NCBI GenBank assembly: GCA_030153045.1
Contig: JASLID010000038.1
Span: forward strand, 45,263 to 109,262
Direction of reading: 5' to 3'
Length of the DNA: 64,000 nucleotides
DNA from: Flavobacterium sp.
Lineage (GTDB): Bacteria; Bacteroidota; Bacteroidia; Flavobacteriales; Flavobacteriaceae
Shown here: positions 31,060 to 40,920 of the stretch, in pieces
How the letters are laid out: every line of letters begins with the position of its first letter
Numbering within the stretch: the first letter of the stretch is position 1
Translations under genes and position numbers: made by a program
The notes under the pieces: generated by a model
Databases searched by the model: none
What the model was told of the DNA's origin: nothing
Seen by the model: the letters and a program-made list of their open reading frames with translations, nothing else

Positions 31060-34000
31060 ATGAATACAAAAAAATACAATCAAAAAAATACTTTTAAAGC
31101 CTTCATAAAAAAAGGTGCAATGGCTATTTTTATGGTTGTTTTTTTCTTCAATATCTGCTGTACAAATAAGTCTGAATCAAACTCAGAAAATGAATCATCA
31201 GAAGTAACAAAAACCGAAACTTCCATTCCTCCAGAAATTATTTCAGCAAGCAAGCCAGTTACAATTAAACCCATTCATTACTCACCTCCACAATTCATTA
31301 TAATTCCTCAAAAAAAAGGCGGTTCATTTATCCAACAAGCTAAAAATGGATTAAAAACCATTACTCTTTTACCCCCTGAAACAAAACCTGCAGGCTTTTT
31401 TGTTCAAATGCAGAATTACAATACAGAACAAGGACTTCCATTGAGTGGTGTTTTTTGTGGGTACAGAGATTCCAAAGGCAATCTTTGGTTTGGGACTGAT
31501 GGTGGCGGAGTCGTTCGATATGACGGGAAAGTCTCTACAAATTTCACTACTTCACAAGGATTAGCAAATAATGTTGTTGCCTGTATTACGGAAGATAAAA
31601 AAGGGAATATGTGGTTTGGTACAGACGGTGGTGGAGTGTCATTTTATGATGGAAAAACATTTACAAATTACAACACTACGCAAGGGCTTTCAAGCAATGT
31701 AATTAGATGTATCGTAGAAGATAAAAATGGAAATATTTGGGTAGGAACTAAAAAAAATGGAGTGTCACGTCTTGATTTCAATAAAAGAAAGCTGAAAACT
31801 GAAGAAATTAGTTTTACCAATTTCACAACATCCAAAGAGCTGTCAAACAGTAGTGTTATGATAATTATTGAAGATGAACATGAAAACCTTTGGTTTGCAA
31901 CTGCTGGAGCCGGAGCATTTAGACTAGATAAAAACAATAACAATAAATCTTCACAACTAACAGAATTCACAAATTTCAAAACTACAGACGGACTAATAAA
32001 CAATATTGTCACAAGTATAATGGAAGATAAGAGAGGTAATCTTTGGTTTGCCACCAATGGTGGTGGAATATCGAAAATGAATCGGGATCAAAAAAGAAAA
32101 CTTCCAAATCAAGTAGAATTTAAAAATTACACAACAGCTCAAGGACTTCTAAGCAACTACATTTTCTGCATGAAAGAAGCTAAAAATGGAAATATTTGGT
32201 TTGGAACCCAAGGTAATGGAGTCAGTCTTTATAACCCTTCAATTGAAATAGCGGGTGGAAATCCATTTGTCAATTACACCACTAATCAAGGGCTTGCCAA
32301 TAACGATGTAAGAAGCATTACGGAAGACAAAAACGGCAATCTTTGGTTTGGCACTTACGGCGGAGGGGTGTCGTTGCTTAGCCGAGATGGGGAATCCATT
32401 ACAAATTATACTGTCGCTCAAGGCCTTGCCTATAATACTATATTTAGTATCAATGAGGATAGAAACAAAAACCTATGGTTTGGGACCTATGGAGGCGGTG
32501 TTTCCAAACTAACTTCAGATGGTAAATTCTTCGTGAATTACAATACTGCACAAGGTCTGGCCAACAATGTTATTTTGAGTATTGTTGAAGACAACAATGG
32601 AAATATTTGGTTTGGGACCGATGGTGGCGGAATATCAAGACTAGATAAAGGCGGCAAATCATTTACAAATTTCTCAACAAATCAGGGGCTTCCAGACAAT
32701 GTAGTACGAAGAATTCTTAAAGACAGAAACGGCAACATGTGGTTTGGGACTGATGGTGGCGTTGCCCTACTAAACAGTGATGGAAAATCATTTACCAATT
32801 ATACTACAGCTCAAGGATTGGTGAACAGTGCTATTTGGGCCATCAAAGAAGACAAGGCTGGAAACATTTGGTTTGGAACTCAAGGAGCTGGAGTTTCAAA
32901 ACTTAGCGCAGATAAAAAATATTTCACGAATTATACTACCAAACAAGGACTGGGTGATAATTTTGTAGTCAATATTTTCGAAGATAAAAGCGGTAATCTT
33001 TGGTTTGCAACAGCCGGCGGAGGAATATCTCGTTTTGATGGAAAATCTATTCTAAGTTACACCGTAACACAAGGGCTTCCTGACAATGTAGTCACACAGA
33101 TTTTGGAAGATAAAAACGGTAAAATTTGGATTGGAACCAATAAAGGCATTTGCAACCTTACTTTTAAAACCCCTTCGGGCAGAAACAGAAGCATTATTAT
33201 TCCCGGCGGCAACTCCCAAACCAACGAGGAGCTTAAAAAACAAATTCCAGTTTTTGATATCTACAATCAACAAACTGGGCATTCCATAAAGGATGTAAAT
33301 GGAGGTCAACAAGCCATGTTTATAGACCGCAAAGGAATTATCTGGATTGGAACAGGGGATGATAAAACCGCACTCATTCGATTCGACCCTTCAATTAGCG
33401 CAAACCACAATCTCAAACCGCCTAATGTCTTTATTCATTCCATTAAAATAAATGAAGAAAATATTTGCTGGAGCGAACTCTCCTCTTCATCAAAAGCTAA
33501 GGAAAAAGACAATTCGAAAACTATAGCTCCAAATATTGTAGAAGAAATAACCACCTTCGGGAGAGCACTTTCGCCAGAAGAAAAGAACAACATGCGAGAG
33601 AAATATGCAGATATACGTTTTGACAGTATTGCTCCATTTTATCCTATTCCAGTACATCTAATACTTCCTTCAAATCACAACAATGTCACTTTTGATTTTG
33701 CTGCAACAGAACCTGCAAAATCTTTTATGGTTCGTTATCAATACATTTTAGAAGGTTATGACAAAGAATGGAGCCCTATAACAGACAAAACCACGGCTAC
33801 ATTTGGTAACATCTACGAAGGCAATTATTCGTTTAAACTCAAAGCTCAAAGTCCAGATGGAATATGGAGTACACCCATTACATACACCTTTAAAGTACTT
33901 CCTCCCTGGTATCGTACCTGGTGGGCTTATTGCATATACGGATTGGGGAGTTTCTTATTATTATTTAGCATCAATCATTGGCGTACTGCTTCATTACGAA

Positions 34001-35166
34001 AAGACAAAGAACTTTTGGAACTGACTGTTCAAGAAAGAACGATGGAAGTAATGAACCAGAAAAATGAAGCTGAAAAACAAAAATCTTTAGTGGAAGAAAT
34101 CAATAAGGAACTCGAGAAGCTTTCCATTGTAGCGAGAGAAACTGCTAATGGTGTATTTATTACTGACGCTAATGGAAATATCGAGTGGTTTAATGAAGGG
34201 TTCTCTAAACTCTTCGGATGGAAATCGCTCGAAGAATACAAAAAGAAAAGAGGCACAAATATTTTTGACGTGAGCGGAAATGATAATATAGTGAATTTGA
34301 TTAAAGTATCCATCGATGAAAAAAAGTCGGTTACTTACGAAAATGCTACACCAACTAAAGATCAAGATCAATTGTGGATACAAACAACCCTAACTCCTAT
34401 TTTCAACCAGGAAGGACAATTGAATAAATTAGTATTTGTTGAAACGGATATTACCAAATTAAAAAATTCGGAAGAACAATATTTGACCGTAAATAAAGAA
34501 CTAGAAGCGTTTTCTTTTTCCGTGTCCCACGATTTACGTTCTCCTCTAAGAGCCATCAGCGGGTATTCAAGAATTTTACAAGACGATTATTCCTCAAATA
34601 TGGATATCGAAGGAAAAAACGCTCTTGATGCCATTCAAAAAAATTCAAAAAAAATGGGGGAACTCATAGACGACCTACTCGCCTTTTCGAGATTAGGGAG
34701 AACGGCATTAACCACTTCCGAAATAAACATGACCAATCTTGTCAAATCAGTTATTGAAGAAGAAATGATTGGAAATTCTGATGGAATTGAATTCATTGTA
34801 AACGAGCTTCAACCATCGAAAGGGACACAATCATTGATCAAACAGGTGTGGGTCAATTTAATTTCAAACGCCATAAAATTTTCAAAACACAACCCGAAAG
34901 CCCGAATTGAAGTAGGATCTTATCCAAAAGACAATCTTACTATTTACTATGTAAAAGACAATGGAGCCGGATTTGACATGCAATATTACAATAAGCTTTT
35001 TGGCGTTTTCCAAAGGCTGCATTCTCAGAACGAATTTGAAGGAACTGGAATTGGCTTAGCTATTGTCGATAAAATAATACACCGTCATAACGGAACGGTT
35101 TGGGCCGAATCGAAGTTAAACGAAGGCTCAAGTTTTTATTTCAGCTTACCAAATATTAACTCTTAA
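31060..35166 (+). CDS. Reg_prop two-component sensor histidine kinase (lipoprotein signal)
   Basis: A 1,368-residue protein with an N-terminal signal and Phe-Asn-Ile-Cys-Cys lipobox-like site. About 15 two-component-propeller repeats follow (Asp-Lys-x-Gly-Asn-(Ile/Leu)-Trp-Phe-Gly-Thr, residues 125-770), then a Y_Y_Y beta domain (about 850-950), a transmembrane helix (about 955-975), PAS, HisKA (His1157) and HATPase. Unlike hybrid HTCS proteins, it ends after HATPase with no receiver or AraC domain. Such sensors usually detect carbohydrates or surface signals. Two receiver genes follow. Confidence 0.85.
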   Translation: MNTKKYNQKNTFKAFIKKGAMAIFMVVFFFNICCTNKSESNSENESSEVTKTETSIPPEIISASKPVTIKPIHYSPPQFIIIPQKKGGSFIQQAKNGLKTITLLPPETKPAGFFVQMQNYNTEQGLPLSGVFCGYRDSKGNLWFGTDGGGVVRYDGKVSTNFTTSQGLANNVVACITEDKKGNMWFGTDGGGVSFYDGKTFTNYNTTQGLSSNVIRCIVEDKNGNIWVGTKKNGVSRLDFNKRKLKTEEISFTNFTTSKELSNSSVMIIIEDEHENLWFATAGAGAFRLDKNNNNKSSQLTEFTNFKTTDGLINNIVTSIMEDKRGNLWFATNGGGISKMNRDQKRKLPNQVEFKNYTTAQGLLSNYIFCMKEAKNGNIWFGTQGNGVSLYNPSIEIAGGNPFVNYTTNQGLANNDVRSITEDKNGNLWFGTYGGGVSLLSRDGESITNYTVAQGLAYNTIFSINEDRNKNLWFGTYGGGVSKLTSDGKFFVNYNTAQGLANNVILSIVEDNNGNIWFGTDGGGISRLDKGGKSFTNFSTNQGLPDNVVRRILKDRNGNMWFGTDGGVALLNSDGKSFTNYTTAQGLVNSAIWAIKEDKAGNIWFGTQGAGVSKLSADKKYFTNYTTKQGLGDNFVVNIFEDKSGNLWFATAGGGISRFDGKSILSYTVTQGLPDNVVTQILEDKNGKIWIGTNKGICNLTFKTPSGRNRSIIIPGGNSQTNEELKKQIPVFDIYNQQTGHSIKDVNGGQQAMFIDRKGIIWIGTGDDKTALIRFDPSISANHNLKPPNVFIHSIKINEENICWSELSSSSKAKEKDNSKTIAPNIVEEITTFGRALSPEEKNNMREKYADIRFDSIAPFYPIPVHLILPSNHNNVTFDFAATEPAKSFMVRYQYILEGYDKEWSPITDKTTATFGNIYEGNYSFKLKAQSPDGIWSTPITYTFKVLPPWYRTWWAYCIYGLGSFLLLFSINHWRTASLRKDKELLELTVQERTMEVMNQKNEAEKQKSLVEEINKELEKLSIVARETANGVFITDANGNIEWFNEGFSKLFGWKSLEEYKKKRGTNIFDVSGNDNIVNLIKVSIDEKKSVTYENATPTKDQDQLWIQTTLTPIFNQEGQLNKLVFVETDITKLKNSEEQYLTVNKELEAFSFSVSHDLRSPLRAISGYSRILQDDYSSNMDIEGKNALDAIQKNSKKMGELIDDLLAFSRLGRTALTTSEINMTNLVKSVIEEEMIGNSDGIEFIVNELQPSKGTQSLIKQVWVNLISNAIKFSKHNPKARIEVGSYPKDNLTIYYVKDNGAGFDMQYYNKLFGVFQRLHSQNEFEGTGIGLAIVDKIIHRHNGTVWAESKLNEGSSFYFSLPNINS
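34108..35160 (+). repeat. Duplicated PAS-HisKA-HATPase module, copy 2
   Basis: Partner of 29959-31011. Long exact DNA runs are shared, for example around the Gly-Thr-Gly-Ile-Gly-Leu-Ala-Ile-Val box and the final Phe-Tyr-Phe-Ser-Leu-Pro-Asn-Ile. Confidence 0.85.
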
Positions 35167-35177
35167 ATCAAAACAAT

Positions 35178-35618
35178 ATGAACTACAATGATGTTGAAAT
35201 TTTATTTGCGGATGACAACGTGGATGATGCGATGCTTACGATGCATGCGCTCAAAAAAGGTGGACTGACTAATATCATCTTTCATGTTAGGGATGGTGCA
35301 GAAGCGCTGGATTTTATATATTGCAAAGGGGCTTATGCTACTCGTAACATCCAGAAGCATCCAAAATTAATTCTGCTGGATCTTAAAATGCCTAAAGTCT
35401 CAGGAATCGAAGTATTGGAAAAATTAAAATCTGATGATAATCATAAAATAATTCCTATAGTCGTGCTGACCTCTTCAAAAGAAGACCCTGATGTCACACG
35501 ATGCTATGAATTAGGCGCTAATAGTTATATAGTAAAACCTGTTGAAAGCGTTAATTTTTTTAATACAATTAAAGATCTTGGTCTGTTTTGGATGATATTA
35601 AATCACCCTCCAAAATAA
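35178..35618 (+). CDS. Stand-alone receiver (Rcp1-type response regulator)
   Basis: A 146-residue receiver domain without an output domain. Acidic pocket Asp-Asp-Asn near residue 11, phosphoacceptor Asp in Ile-Leu-Leu-Asp-Leu-Lys-Met-Pro, then Val-Leu-Thr-Ser-Ser-Lys and Val-Lys-Pro-Val. The 'Asp-Phe-Ile-Tyr-Cys-Lys-Gly-Ala' insertion is typical of Rcp1-like regulators that pair with phytochrome-type kinases. It starts 11 bp after the kinase gene and is likely its partner. Confidence 0.9.
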   Translation: MNYNDVEILFADDNVDDAMLTMHALKKGGLTNIIFHVRDGAEALDFIYCKGAYATRNIQKHPKLILLDLKMPKVSGIEVLEKLKSDDNHKIIPIVVLTSSKEDPDVTRCYELGANSYIVKPVESVNFFNTIKDLGLFWMILNHPPK

Positions 35619-35697
35619 TGATTAAGCCTTAAGAAACATATTATTTAAGAAAAAATATTGGTCCTTTTTTCACAAAGGTCATTACTACTGAAAATCA

Positions 35698-35705
35698 TAT
35701 CTTTG
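35698..35705 (+). promoter_or_regulatory. -7 box before the second receiver gene
   Basis: TATCTTTG fits TAnnTTTG, 57 bp before the ATG at 35762. No clear TTTG is present upstream at the usual distance. The 143-bp gap makes separate expression plausible. Confidence 0.4.
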
Positions 35706-35761
35706 TAGAAGATTACAATAGTGAATGAAAATATTTACTACTTGAATTAAAAACTAAAATT

Positions 35762-36160
35762 ATGAATCGTTTAAAAACTCTTATGCTTGTTGATGATGAC
35801 GAAATTATTGTTTACTTAACAAAGAGGATAATAGCGCAGACAAACCTGGTCGAACTGACTAACGTTTTTGGCAACGGAAAAGATGCCATTGACTATCTAA
35901 AAGAAAATTCAAACAACCCTGATTTGTTTCCGGAAATTATTTTTCTGGATTTATTCATGCCAATAATGGACGGATGGGAATTTTTGGAAGAATACATCAA
36001 AATCAAACCAAAAACCAGCACACCAACAACCATTTACGTCATTACATCTTCAGTCTCTGAAGAAGATATTATAAAAGCAAAAAGCTATAGTGTAGTTACG
36101 GACTACATAATAAAGCCTACCACAAAAGAAAATTTCATAGCTATCTTAGAAAAAAAATAG
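35762..36160 (+). CDS. Stand-alone CheY-like receiver protein
   Basis: A 132-residue receiver with Val-Asp-Asp-Asp-Glu (residues 10-14), phosphoacceptor in Phe-Leu-Asp-Leu-Phe-Met-Pro, Ile-Thr-Ser-Ser and Ile-Ile-Lys-Pro. No output domain. It is a second possible target of the two upstream kinases. It differs in sequence from the first receiver, so the two are not recent copies. Confidence 0.9.
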   Translation: MNRLKTLMLVDDDEIIVYLTKRIIAQTNLVELTNVFGNGKDAIDYLKENSNNPDLFPEIIFLDLFMPIMDGWEFLEEYIKIKPKTSTPTTIYVITSSVSEEDIIKAKSYSVVTDYIIKPTTKENFIAILEKK

Positions 36161-36260
36161 CATTCAATTTAACTTACTCTAATAAAGACTACCTTTTAAA
36201 AAAATCAAAACAGAATAAATATTTTTTAGGTTTTTTCTTACAAATTTGTATCTTTCCTAC

Positions 36261-38300
36261 ATGAAGATACTACAGTTTCCTATTGTTCGCATAACGTTAT
36301 GGTTCATAATTGGGATTTTATTTGCTTATTATATAAACCCAACTATTGCTACAGGTTTAGGATTTCTTAGTATATCTTTTATTGCTTTTGGAATTTCATT
36401 TTACCTCTCAAAAAGTAATTTTAGTCAAAACCCGATATTTGCTATCTCTTTATATACTCTATTTTTTTCCATTGGAATCAACACAACTATAATACACAAT
36501 GAAAGTTTCGGAAAAACTCATTACTTACAATCAGAGGCTTTTGAAGGGACTCATAACATAAAAATTAGAATAAAAGAAAAACTCAAAACCACAGCAAACA
36601 ACAATCGTTATTTTGCAGAAGTATTTGAAATAGATTCTAAAAAAGCAACCGGAAAAATTATTTTAAATATAAAGAAAGATTCGACTCTGAAAGAGTTTGT
36701 AGCTGGAACAGGACTTTTGATTAACGATCAGTTAGTCAAAAATTTTAAACCTAATAATCCGGACCAGTTTGATTACGGAAAATATCTAGAAACAAAAGGG
36801 ATTTATGCGCAACTATTTACTGAAAAGTCAGAATTAAAAATCAGCAATCATATTGTAAAAGACATATGGTATTATACATCAAGCTTCAGAAATACAATTA
36901 TTGAAAATTTAAGTAAAAACGGTTTCAAAAAAGAAGAGCTAGCCATTATAGCAGCTTTAATATTAGGACAACAACAAGACATTTCACCCGAAGTTTTGCG
37001 TGATTATCAATATGCAGGAGCAGTTCATATTTTATCGGTTTCTGGATTGCATGTAGGGTTCATCATGCTTTTTATAACATTCTTACTCAAACCCATTCCG
37101 AAAAACAACCTTGGTAATTCGGCTAGGTTAATTATCGTTCTTATTTCATTATGGTTATTTGCATTGGTCGCTGGATTAGCACCATCGGTGGTACGGTCTG
37201 CAACTATGTTCAGCTTTTTAGCCATAGGGATGTTTTTAAACCGAGAAACTAATATGTTTCACACCACAATCGTTTCTTTATTTTTAATCTTACTAATCAG
37301 ACCTTTGTTTTTATTTGACATTGGATTTCAACTCAGTTATTTGGCTTTATTTTTTATTCTTTGGTTACAACCAATGCTTAAAAATTTATGGACACCTAGA
37401 AATATTATTCTAGGTTATTTTTGGGATATCCTTACCGTTTCTTTTGCCGCACAAATTGGTGCTTTGCCTTTAAGTATTTACTATTTTCATCAATTTCCAG
37501 GATTGTTCTTTGTCACTAATTTGGTGCTTATCCCCTGCTTATCAATCATTATGGTGCTAGGAACATTAATGATGTTATTAGCTTATTTTAATATTACTCC
37601 GAGTTTGCTGCTAAAATCTGTGGAGGTTAGTATTTCACTTATGAATAAATTCATCAATTGGGTAGCTTCAATCGAATCGTTTGTAATTACTGAAATTCCA
37701 TTGAGTTTTACTTTGATGGTCTTGGCTTATTTGATTGTTTTTTCATGGATTATTTGGTTTAAAAAACCCAATTTCACAAAAGCAATTATAGCACTAACCA
37801 GTATTTTAGTATTCCAAATCGCTTTCATCATTATCCAATGGAATACACAAAACAAAGCAGAATTTATTGTTTTTAATGTTACTAAAAAATCTATAATAGC
37901 CGAACGAAAAGGAAAAGAAATAAAGTTATTTACCAACGATCCATTAACGAATGACAACTTTGAAAGTAAAATGATTCAGTCATACGCTACAGGTAATTTT
38001 TGTTCCATTACTGATAGAAGATCCATAACAAACTGCTTTACTTTTAACCATAAAAAGATATTAGTCATTGATAGTTCGAGTATCTACAAAACATCAGTTA
38101 AACCAGAAATAATTATTTTGAAGAATTCGCCAAAGGTAAATTTAGAAAGATTATTAGCTACCATCAATCCAACTATTCTTATTGCTGATGCATCAAATTA
38201 CAAAAGCTACGTATTGGCATGGAAAACAACTTGCTTAAAAAAGAAAATCCCTTTTCACAGCACGTATGAAAAGGGATTTTATAGTTTAAATGCCAATTAG
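36261..38300 (+). CDS. comEC: ComEC/Rec2 family competence DNA channel
   Basis: About 679 residues from the ATG at 36261 (a TTG five codons earlier is unlikely). N-terminal hydrophobic helices, a DUF4131/OB-like segment with Asn-Pro-Asp-Gln-Phe-Asp-Tyr, then the competence domain with the His-Ile-Leu-Ser-Val-Ser-Gly-Leu-His-Val signature and about ten helices. The C-terminal region is short and lacks a full metallo-beta-lactamase domain, as is usual in Bacteroidota. It would carry single-stranded DNA across the inner membrane. Its last codons contain a terminator. Confidence 0.9.
   Translation: MKILQFPIVRITLWFIIGILFAYYINPTIATGLGFLSISFIAFGISFYLSKSNFSQNPIFAISLYTLFFSIGINTTIIHNESFGKTHYLQSEAFEGTHNIKIRIKEKLKTTANNNRYFAEVFEIDSKKATGKIILNIKKDSTLKEFVAGTGLLINDQLVKNFKPNNPDQFDYGKYLETKGIYAQLFTEKSELKISNHIVKDIWYYTSSFRNTIIENLSKNGFKKEELAIIAALILGQQQDISPEVLRDYQYAGAVHILSVSGLHVGFIMLFITFLLKPIPKNNLGNSARLIIVLISLWLFALVAGLAPSVVRSATMFSFLAIGMFLNRETNMFHTTIVSLFLILLIRPLFLFDIGFQLSYLALFFILWLQPMLKNLWTPRNIILGYFWDILTVSFAAQIGALPLSIYYFHQFPGLFFVTNLVLIPCLSIIMVLGTLMMLLAYFNITPSLLLKSVEVSISLMNKFINWVASIESFVITEIPLSFTLMVLAYLIVFSWIIWFKKPNFTKAIIALTSILVFQIAFIIIQWNTQNKAEFIVFNVTKKSIIAERKGKEIKLFTNDPLTNDNFESKMIQSYATGNFCSITDRRSITNCFTFNHKKILVIDSSSIYKTSVKPEIIILKNSPKVNLERLLATINPTILIADASNYKSYVLAWKTTCLKKKIPFHSTYEKGFYSLNAN
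38244..38280. terminator. Bidirectional terminator inside the comEC 3' end
   Basis: A perfect 14-bp stem, AAAATCCCTTTTCA/TGAAAAGGGATTTT, with a nine-base loop, ends 20 bp before the comEC stop and 17 bp after the stop of the convergent thioredoxin gene. T and A tracts let it act both ways. Confidence 0.75.
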
Positions 38301-38866
38301 TTTTTTTCTTTTTTCTTAGGCTTAACCACTGGTTTTGGACCAGCAGGTTTAGTACTAACATATTTTGAAACTATTTGATTTGCACCATCTAACCATGCAT
38401 TTGGTCCACCAGCCACATAACCGGTACTTCCTAATTGCTCAAAATTGACTTTTCCTTCTTTTTCATTTGCTTTTACAAACCAAACCGTTGGATATCCTCT
38501 AACGGCAAAAATTTGTTGCAATTGTGCATTTTGCATTTTTATATTATCCGCTTGTGGTGTTCTTCTTGGGTAATCTAACTCTACCAAAACAACTTTTTCT
38601 TTTGCCCATGAAGTAAATTCAGGTGTTTTAAAAACTTCTTTTTGCAAACGAATACACCAACCACACCAATCGCTACCGGTAAAGAACAAAAACAAAGGCT
38701 TGTCTTCTTTTTTAGCAATTTCCATTGCTTTTTTAACATCGGTATGCCAAACTAATTCTTCTTCGTTCGTTTCTACTTTAGAAGTTGATACAGCATTATC
38801 CATTTTGGAAAAACCAAAAAACAAAAAAACCGGAAGTATAAATAAAAAGTATTTTATTGATTTCAT
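38297..38866 (-). CDS. Exported thioredoxin-family protein
   Basis: A 189-residue protein with a signal peptide or anchor (residues 5-20) and a DUF255/thioredoxin_7-like fold. The redox site is Cys68-Gly-Trp-Cys71 (Ser-Asp-Trp-Cys-Gly-Trp-Cys). The cis-proline region is Arg-Gly-Tyr-Pro-Thr-Val. The tail is Lys/Pro-rich. It probably acts in periplasmic thiol reduction. It shares its stop region with comEC (4-bp overlap) and ends the leftward peptide-use cluster. Confidence 0.85.
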   Translation of the reverse strand: MKSIKYFLFILPVFLFFGFSKMDNAVSTSKVETNEEELVWHTDVKKAMEIAKKEDKPLFLFFTGSDWCGWCIRLQKEVFKTPEFTSWAKEKVVLVELDYPRRTPQADNIKMQNAQLQQIFAVRGYPTVWFVKANEKEGKVNFEQLGSTGYVAGGPNAWLDGANQIVSKYVSTKPAGPKPVVKPKKKEKN

Positions 38867-38905
38867 AGTTGTAATTTTATTTTAAATAAACGATTTTAGT
38901 AAATA

Positions 38906-39361
38906 TTATCTAAGCAATTTTAATAACTGCTCAGGTGTTCTTGAACCTACAATTGGCTCTAACACATTCCCTTTTTTATCAATTATAAACATCGAAGGGT
39001 ACTCTTCAACTTTAAGATATTTAGTTAATTGATGGGCACTATTTCTTCCCTTTCTATTAGGATCATAACCTGGATTAGTAAATGTTTCTCCACGATAAGT
39101 TACGGCAGAATTTCCTTCAGCATTAAATTTAACTGCATAATAATTTCTAGAGATTAAATCTACCACTTCTGCGTCTCTATAAGTTGTTGCCTCAAGCAAT
39201 TTACATGGACCATGCCAGTTAGTGCAAACATCCACAAAAATCGGTTTTGGCACTTTCTTTTGCCTAGCCAAAGCCTCATCTAATGACAACCATTTTATTT
39301 CTTGCGCCTGGACAGATAATGCTCCAAGAGTAATAAATAAAATAAAAAGTATTTTTTTCAT
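38906..39361 (-). CDS. Exported thioredoxin-like protein with altered active site
   Basis: A 151-residue protein with a Sec signal ending Val-Gln-Ala-Gln. The thioredoxin motif reads Trp49-His50-Gly-Pro-Cys53, so the first (nucleophilic) cysteine of WCGPC is replaced by His; Cys46 lies nearby. The cis-Pro loop (Glu-Tyr-Pro-Ser-Met-Phe) is retained. It may be a redox-inactive or single-cysteine chaperone, or use Cys46. It is 39 bp upstream of the intact paralogue. Confidence 0.8.
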   Translation of the reverse strand: MKKILFILFITLGALSVQAQEIKWLSLDEALARQKKVPKPIFVDVCTNWHGPCKLLEATTYRDAEVVDLISRNYYAVKFNAEGNSAVTYRGETFTNPGYDPNRKGRNSAHQLTKYLKVEEYPSMFIIDKKGNVLEPIVGSRTPEQLLKLLR

Positions 39362-39402
39362 GATTCTGAATTTTTATAGTTTCAATCAAAAACAATGCCG
39401 AA

Positions 39403-40917
39403 TTACTTGACGTCCTGCATTAATTTTTTCACTAATGGCGAAATAACAATTAAAACCACCCCAGCAACAAGTGCATAAAGCGCCAATTGTTTGTAACCAT
39501 CAGCATACACCATCAGCTTGTCTAAATTGGTTGAATTCTCAGAAGCTTCAGCAATATTCGCTCCTAAAATTCCTGCAAAATACTGACCGTAAGCACTTGC
39601 CAAAAACCACATTCCCATAATTACAGCTTGTGTTTTTTGCGGAGAAAGCTTCGTCATGGCCGACATTCCTATTGGCGATAAACACAATTCTCCAAAGGTA
39701 ATAACAAACCATCCAAAGGTAAATAAATCTAGTGAAGTTTTTCCAGTAGTTGCATCAGCAAAGAATTTAGTGTAATAAAACACATAAAAACCACCCGCTA
39801 AAAATATAAATGCCAATCCGAATTTGACAACAGTATTAGGCTCAATTTTTCTTTTGTTCATCCATAACCAAGTCATCCCTACCAATGCTGCAAAAGCAAT
39901 TACAAATAATGAGTTGGCTGAATTGTTAACTCCGTTAGGATCTAATTTTACTCCAGCAACTGTATTCTCTAAATTATTAGCTGCAAACAAACTCAATGAC
40001 CCTCCACTTTGTTCGAAAAATGCCCAGAAGAATATCGAGAAAATGATAAAAACCAAGGCCGCAAATAATTTCTTATTTTCTGCTAATGAAAAACTTCTCA
40101 TTTCATAAAACAAATACAACAACGAAGCAGGCCCGATGATGAACATGAAATAATCAGTGTATTCTGTTTTGGCTACCATAGTCATGATGATTGGAATAAT
40201 CACCAATGAACCTACATAAGTCATGACTTCTAACGTTTTTCTTTTTGAAGGTTCCATGTTGGCTAATGGAGAAAGACCTATTTCACCTAGACTTTTTTGT
40301 GTTTGTGTAAATGTCAACAAACTCACAATCATTACAATTGCTGCGAATCCGAAAGCTACATTCCATCGTAAGTTTACTGGGACAAAAGAAGCAAACATAT
40401 TTCCATTCGCCACAGCAATACAAATATATCCTCCAATCAATGCGCCTAGATTTACACCTGCGTAAAACAAAGAAAAGCCGGCATCTCTTCTGTTATCATC
40501 GTCTTTATATAATTTTCCAACCATGGTTGAAATATTTGGTTTAAAAAAACCTGTTCCAATGATGGTGAAACTAATTCCGAAGAAAAAGAAAGTTTTTGGG
40601 TCAACTGCCAAAATAATACTTCCGGCAATCATCAACAATCCTCCCCAAAAAAGCGATTTTCTATATCCTAAAATTTTATCGGCAAAAAGACCTCCTATAA
40701 AAGTGAATGCGTAAACGAAAGCCTGAGTTGCTCCATATTGAAGATTAGCAGTTCTTTCATCCATCATTAATTGATTGACCATAAAGACCACCAACATTCC
40801 GCGCATTCCGTAGAAACTGAAACGTTCCCACATTTCGCTGAAAAATAAGTACCAGAGTTGTTTTGGGTACTTTCCTTTAAAATTTTGTATTTGCTCTAAA
40901 GTAGAATTTTGTTCCAT
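39403..40917 (-). CDS. POT/PTR family proton-coupled oligopeptide transporter (third of three)
   Basis: A 504-residue protein with about 12-14 transmembrane helices. The POT signature Glu-Met-Trp-Glu-Arg-Phe-Ser-Phe-Tyr (ExxERF) is present near residue 30, and Gly-Thr-Gly-Phe-Phe-Lys-Pro-Asn-Ile-Ser follows. It imports di- and tripeptides with protons. It starts 3 bp after the preceding transporter gene and lies downstream of a dipeptidyl peptidase. Confidence 0.92.
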   Translation of the reverse strand: MEQNSTLEQIQNFKGKYPKQLWYLFFSEMWERFSFYGMRGMLVVFMVNQLMMDERTANLQYGATQAFVYAFTFIGGLFADKILGYRKSLFWGGLLMIAGSIILAVDPKTFFFFGISFTIIGTGFFKPNISTMVGKLYKDDDNRRDAGFSLFYAGVNLGALIGGYICIAVANGNMFASFVPVNLRWNVAFGFAAIVMIVSLLTFTQTQKSLGEIGLSPLANMEPSKRKTLEVMTYVGSLVIIPIIMTMVAKTEYTDYFMFIIGPASLLYLFYEMRSFSLAENKKLFAALVFIIFSIFFWAFFEQSGGSLSLFAANNLENTVAGVKLDPNGVNNSANSLFVIAFAALVGMTWLWMNKRKIEPNTVVKFGLAFIFLAGGFYVFYYTKFFADATTGKTSLDLFTFGWFVITFGELCLSPIGMSAMTKLSPQKTQAVIMGMWFLASAYGQYFAGILGANIAEASENSTNLDKLMVYADGYKQLALYALVAGVVLIVISPLVKKLMQDVK

Positions 40918-40920
40918 ATT

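Noticed and set aside
31668..32057. Antisense frame in the propeller gene
   Set aside because: Its repeats mirror the sense propeller repeats; it is a by-product of the repeat codons.
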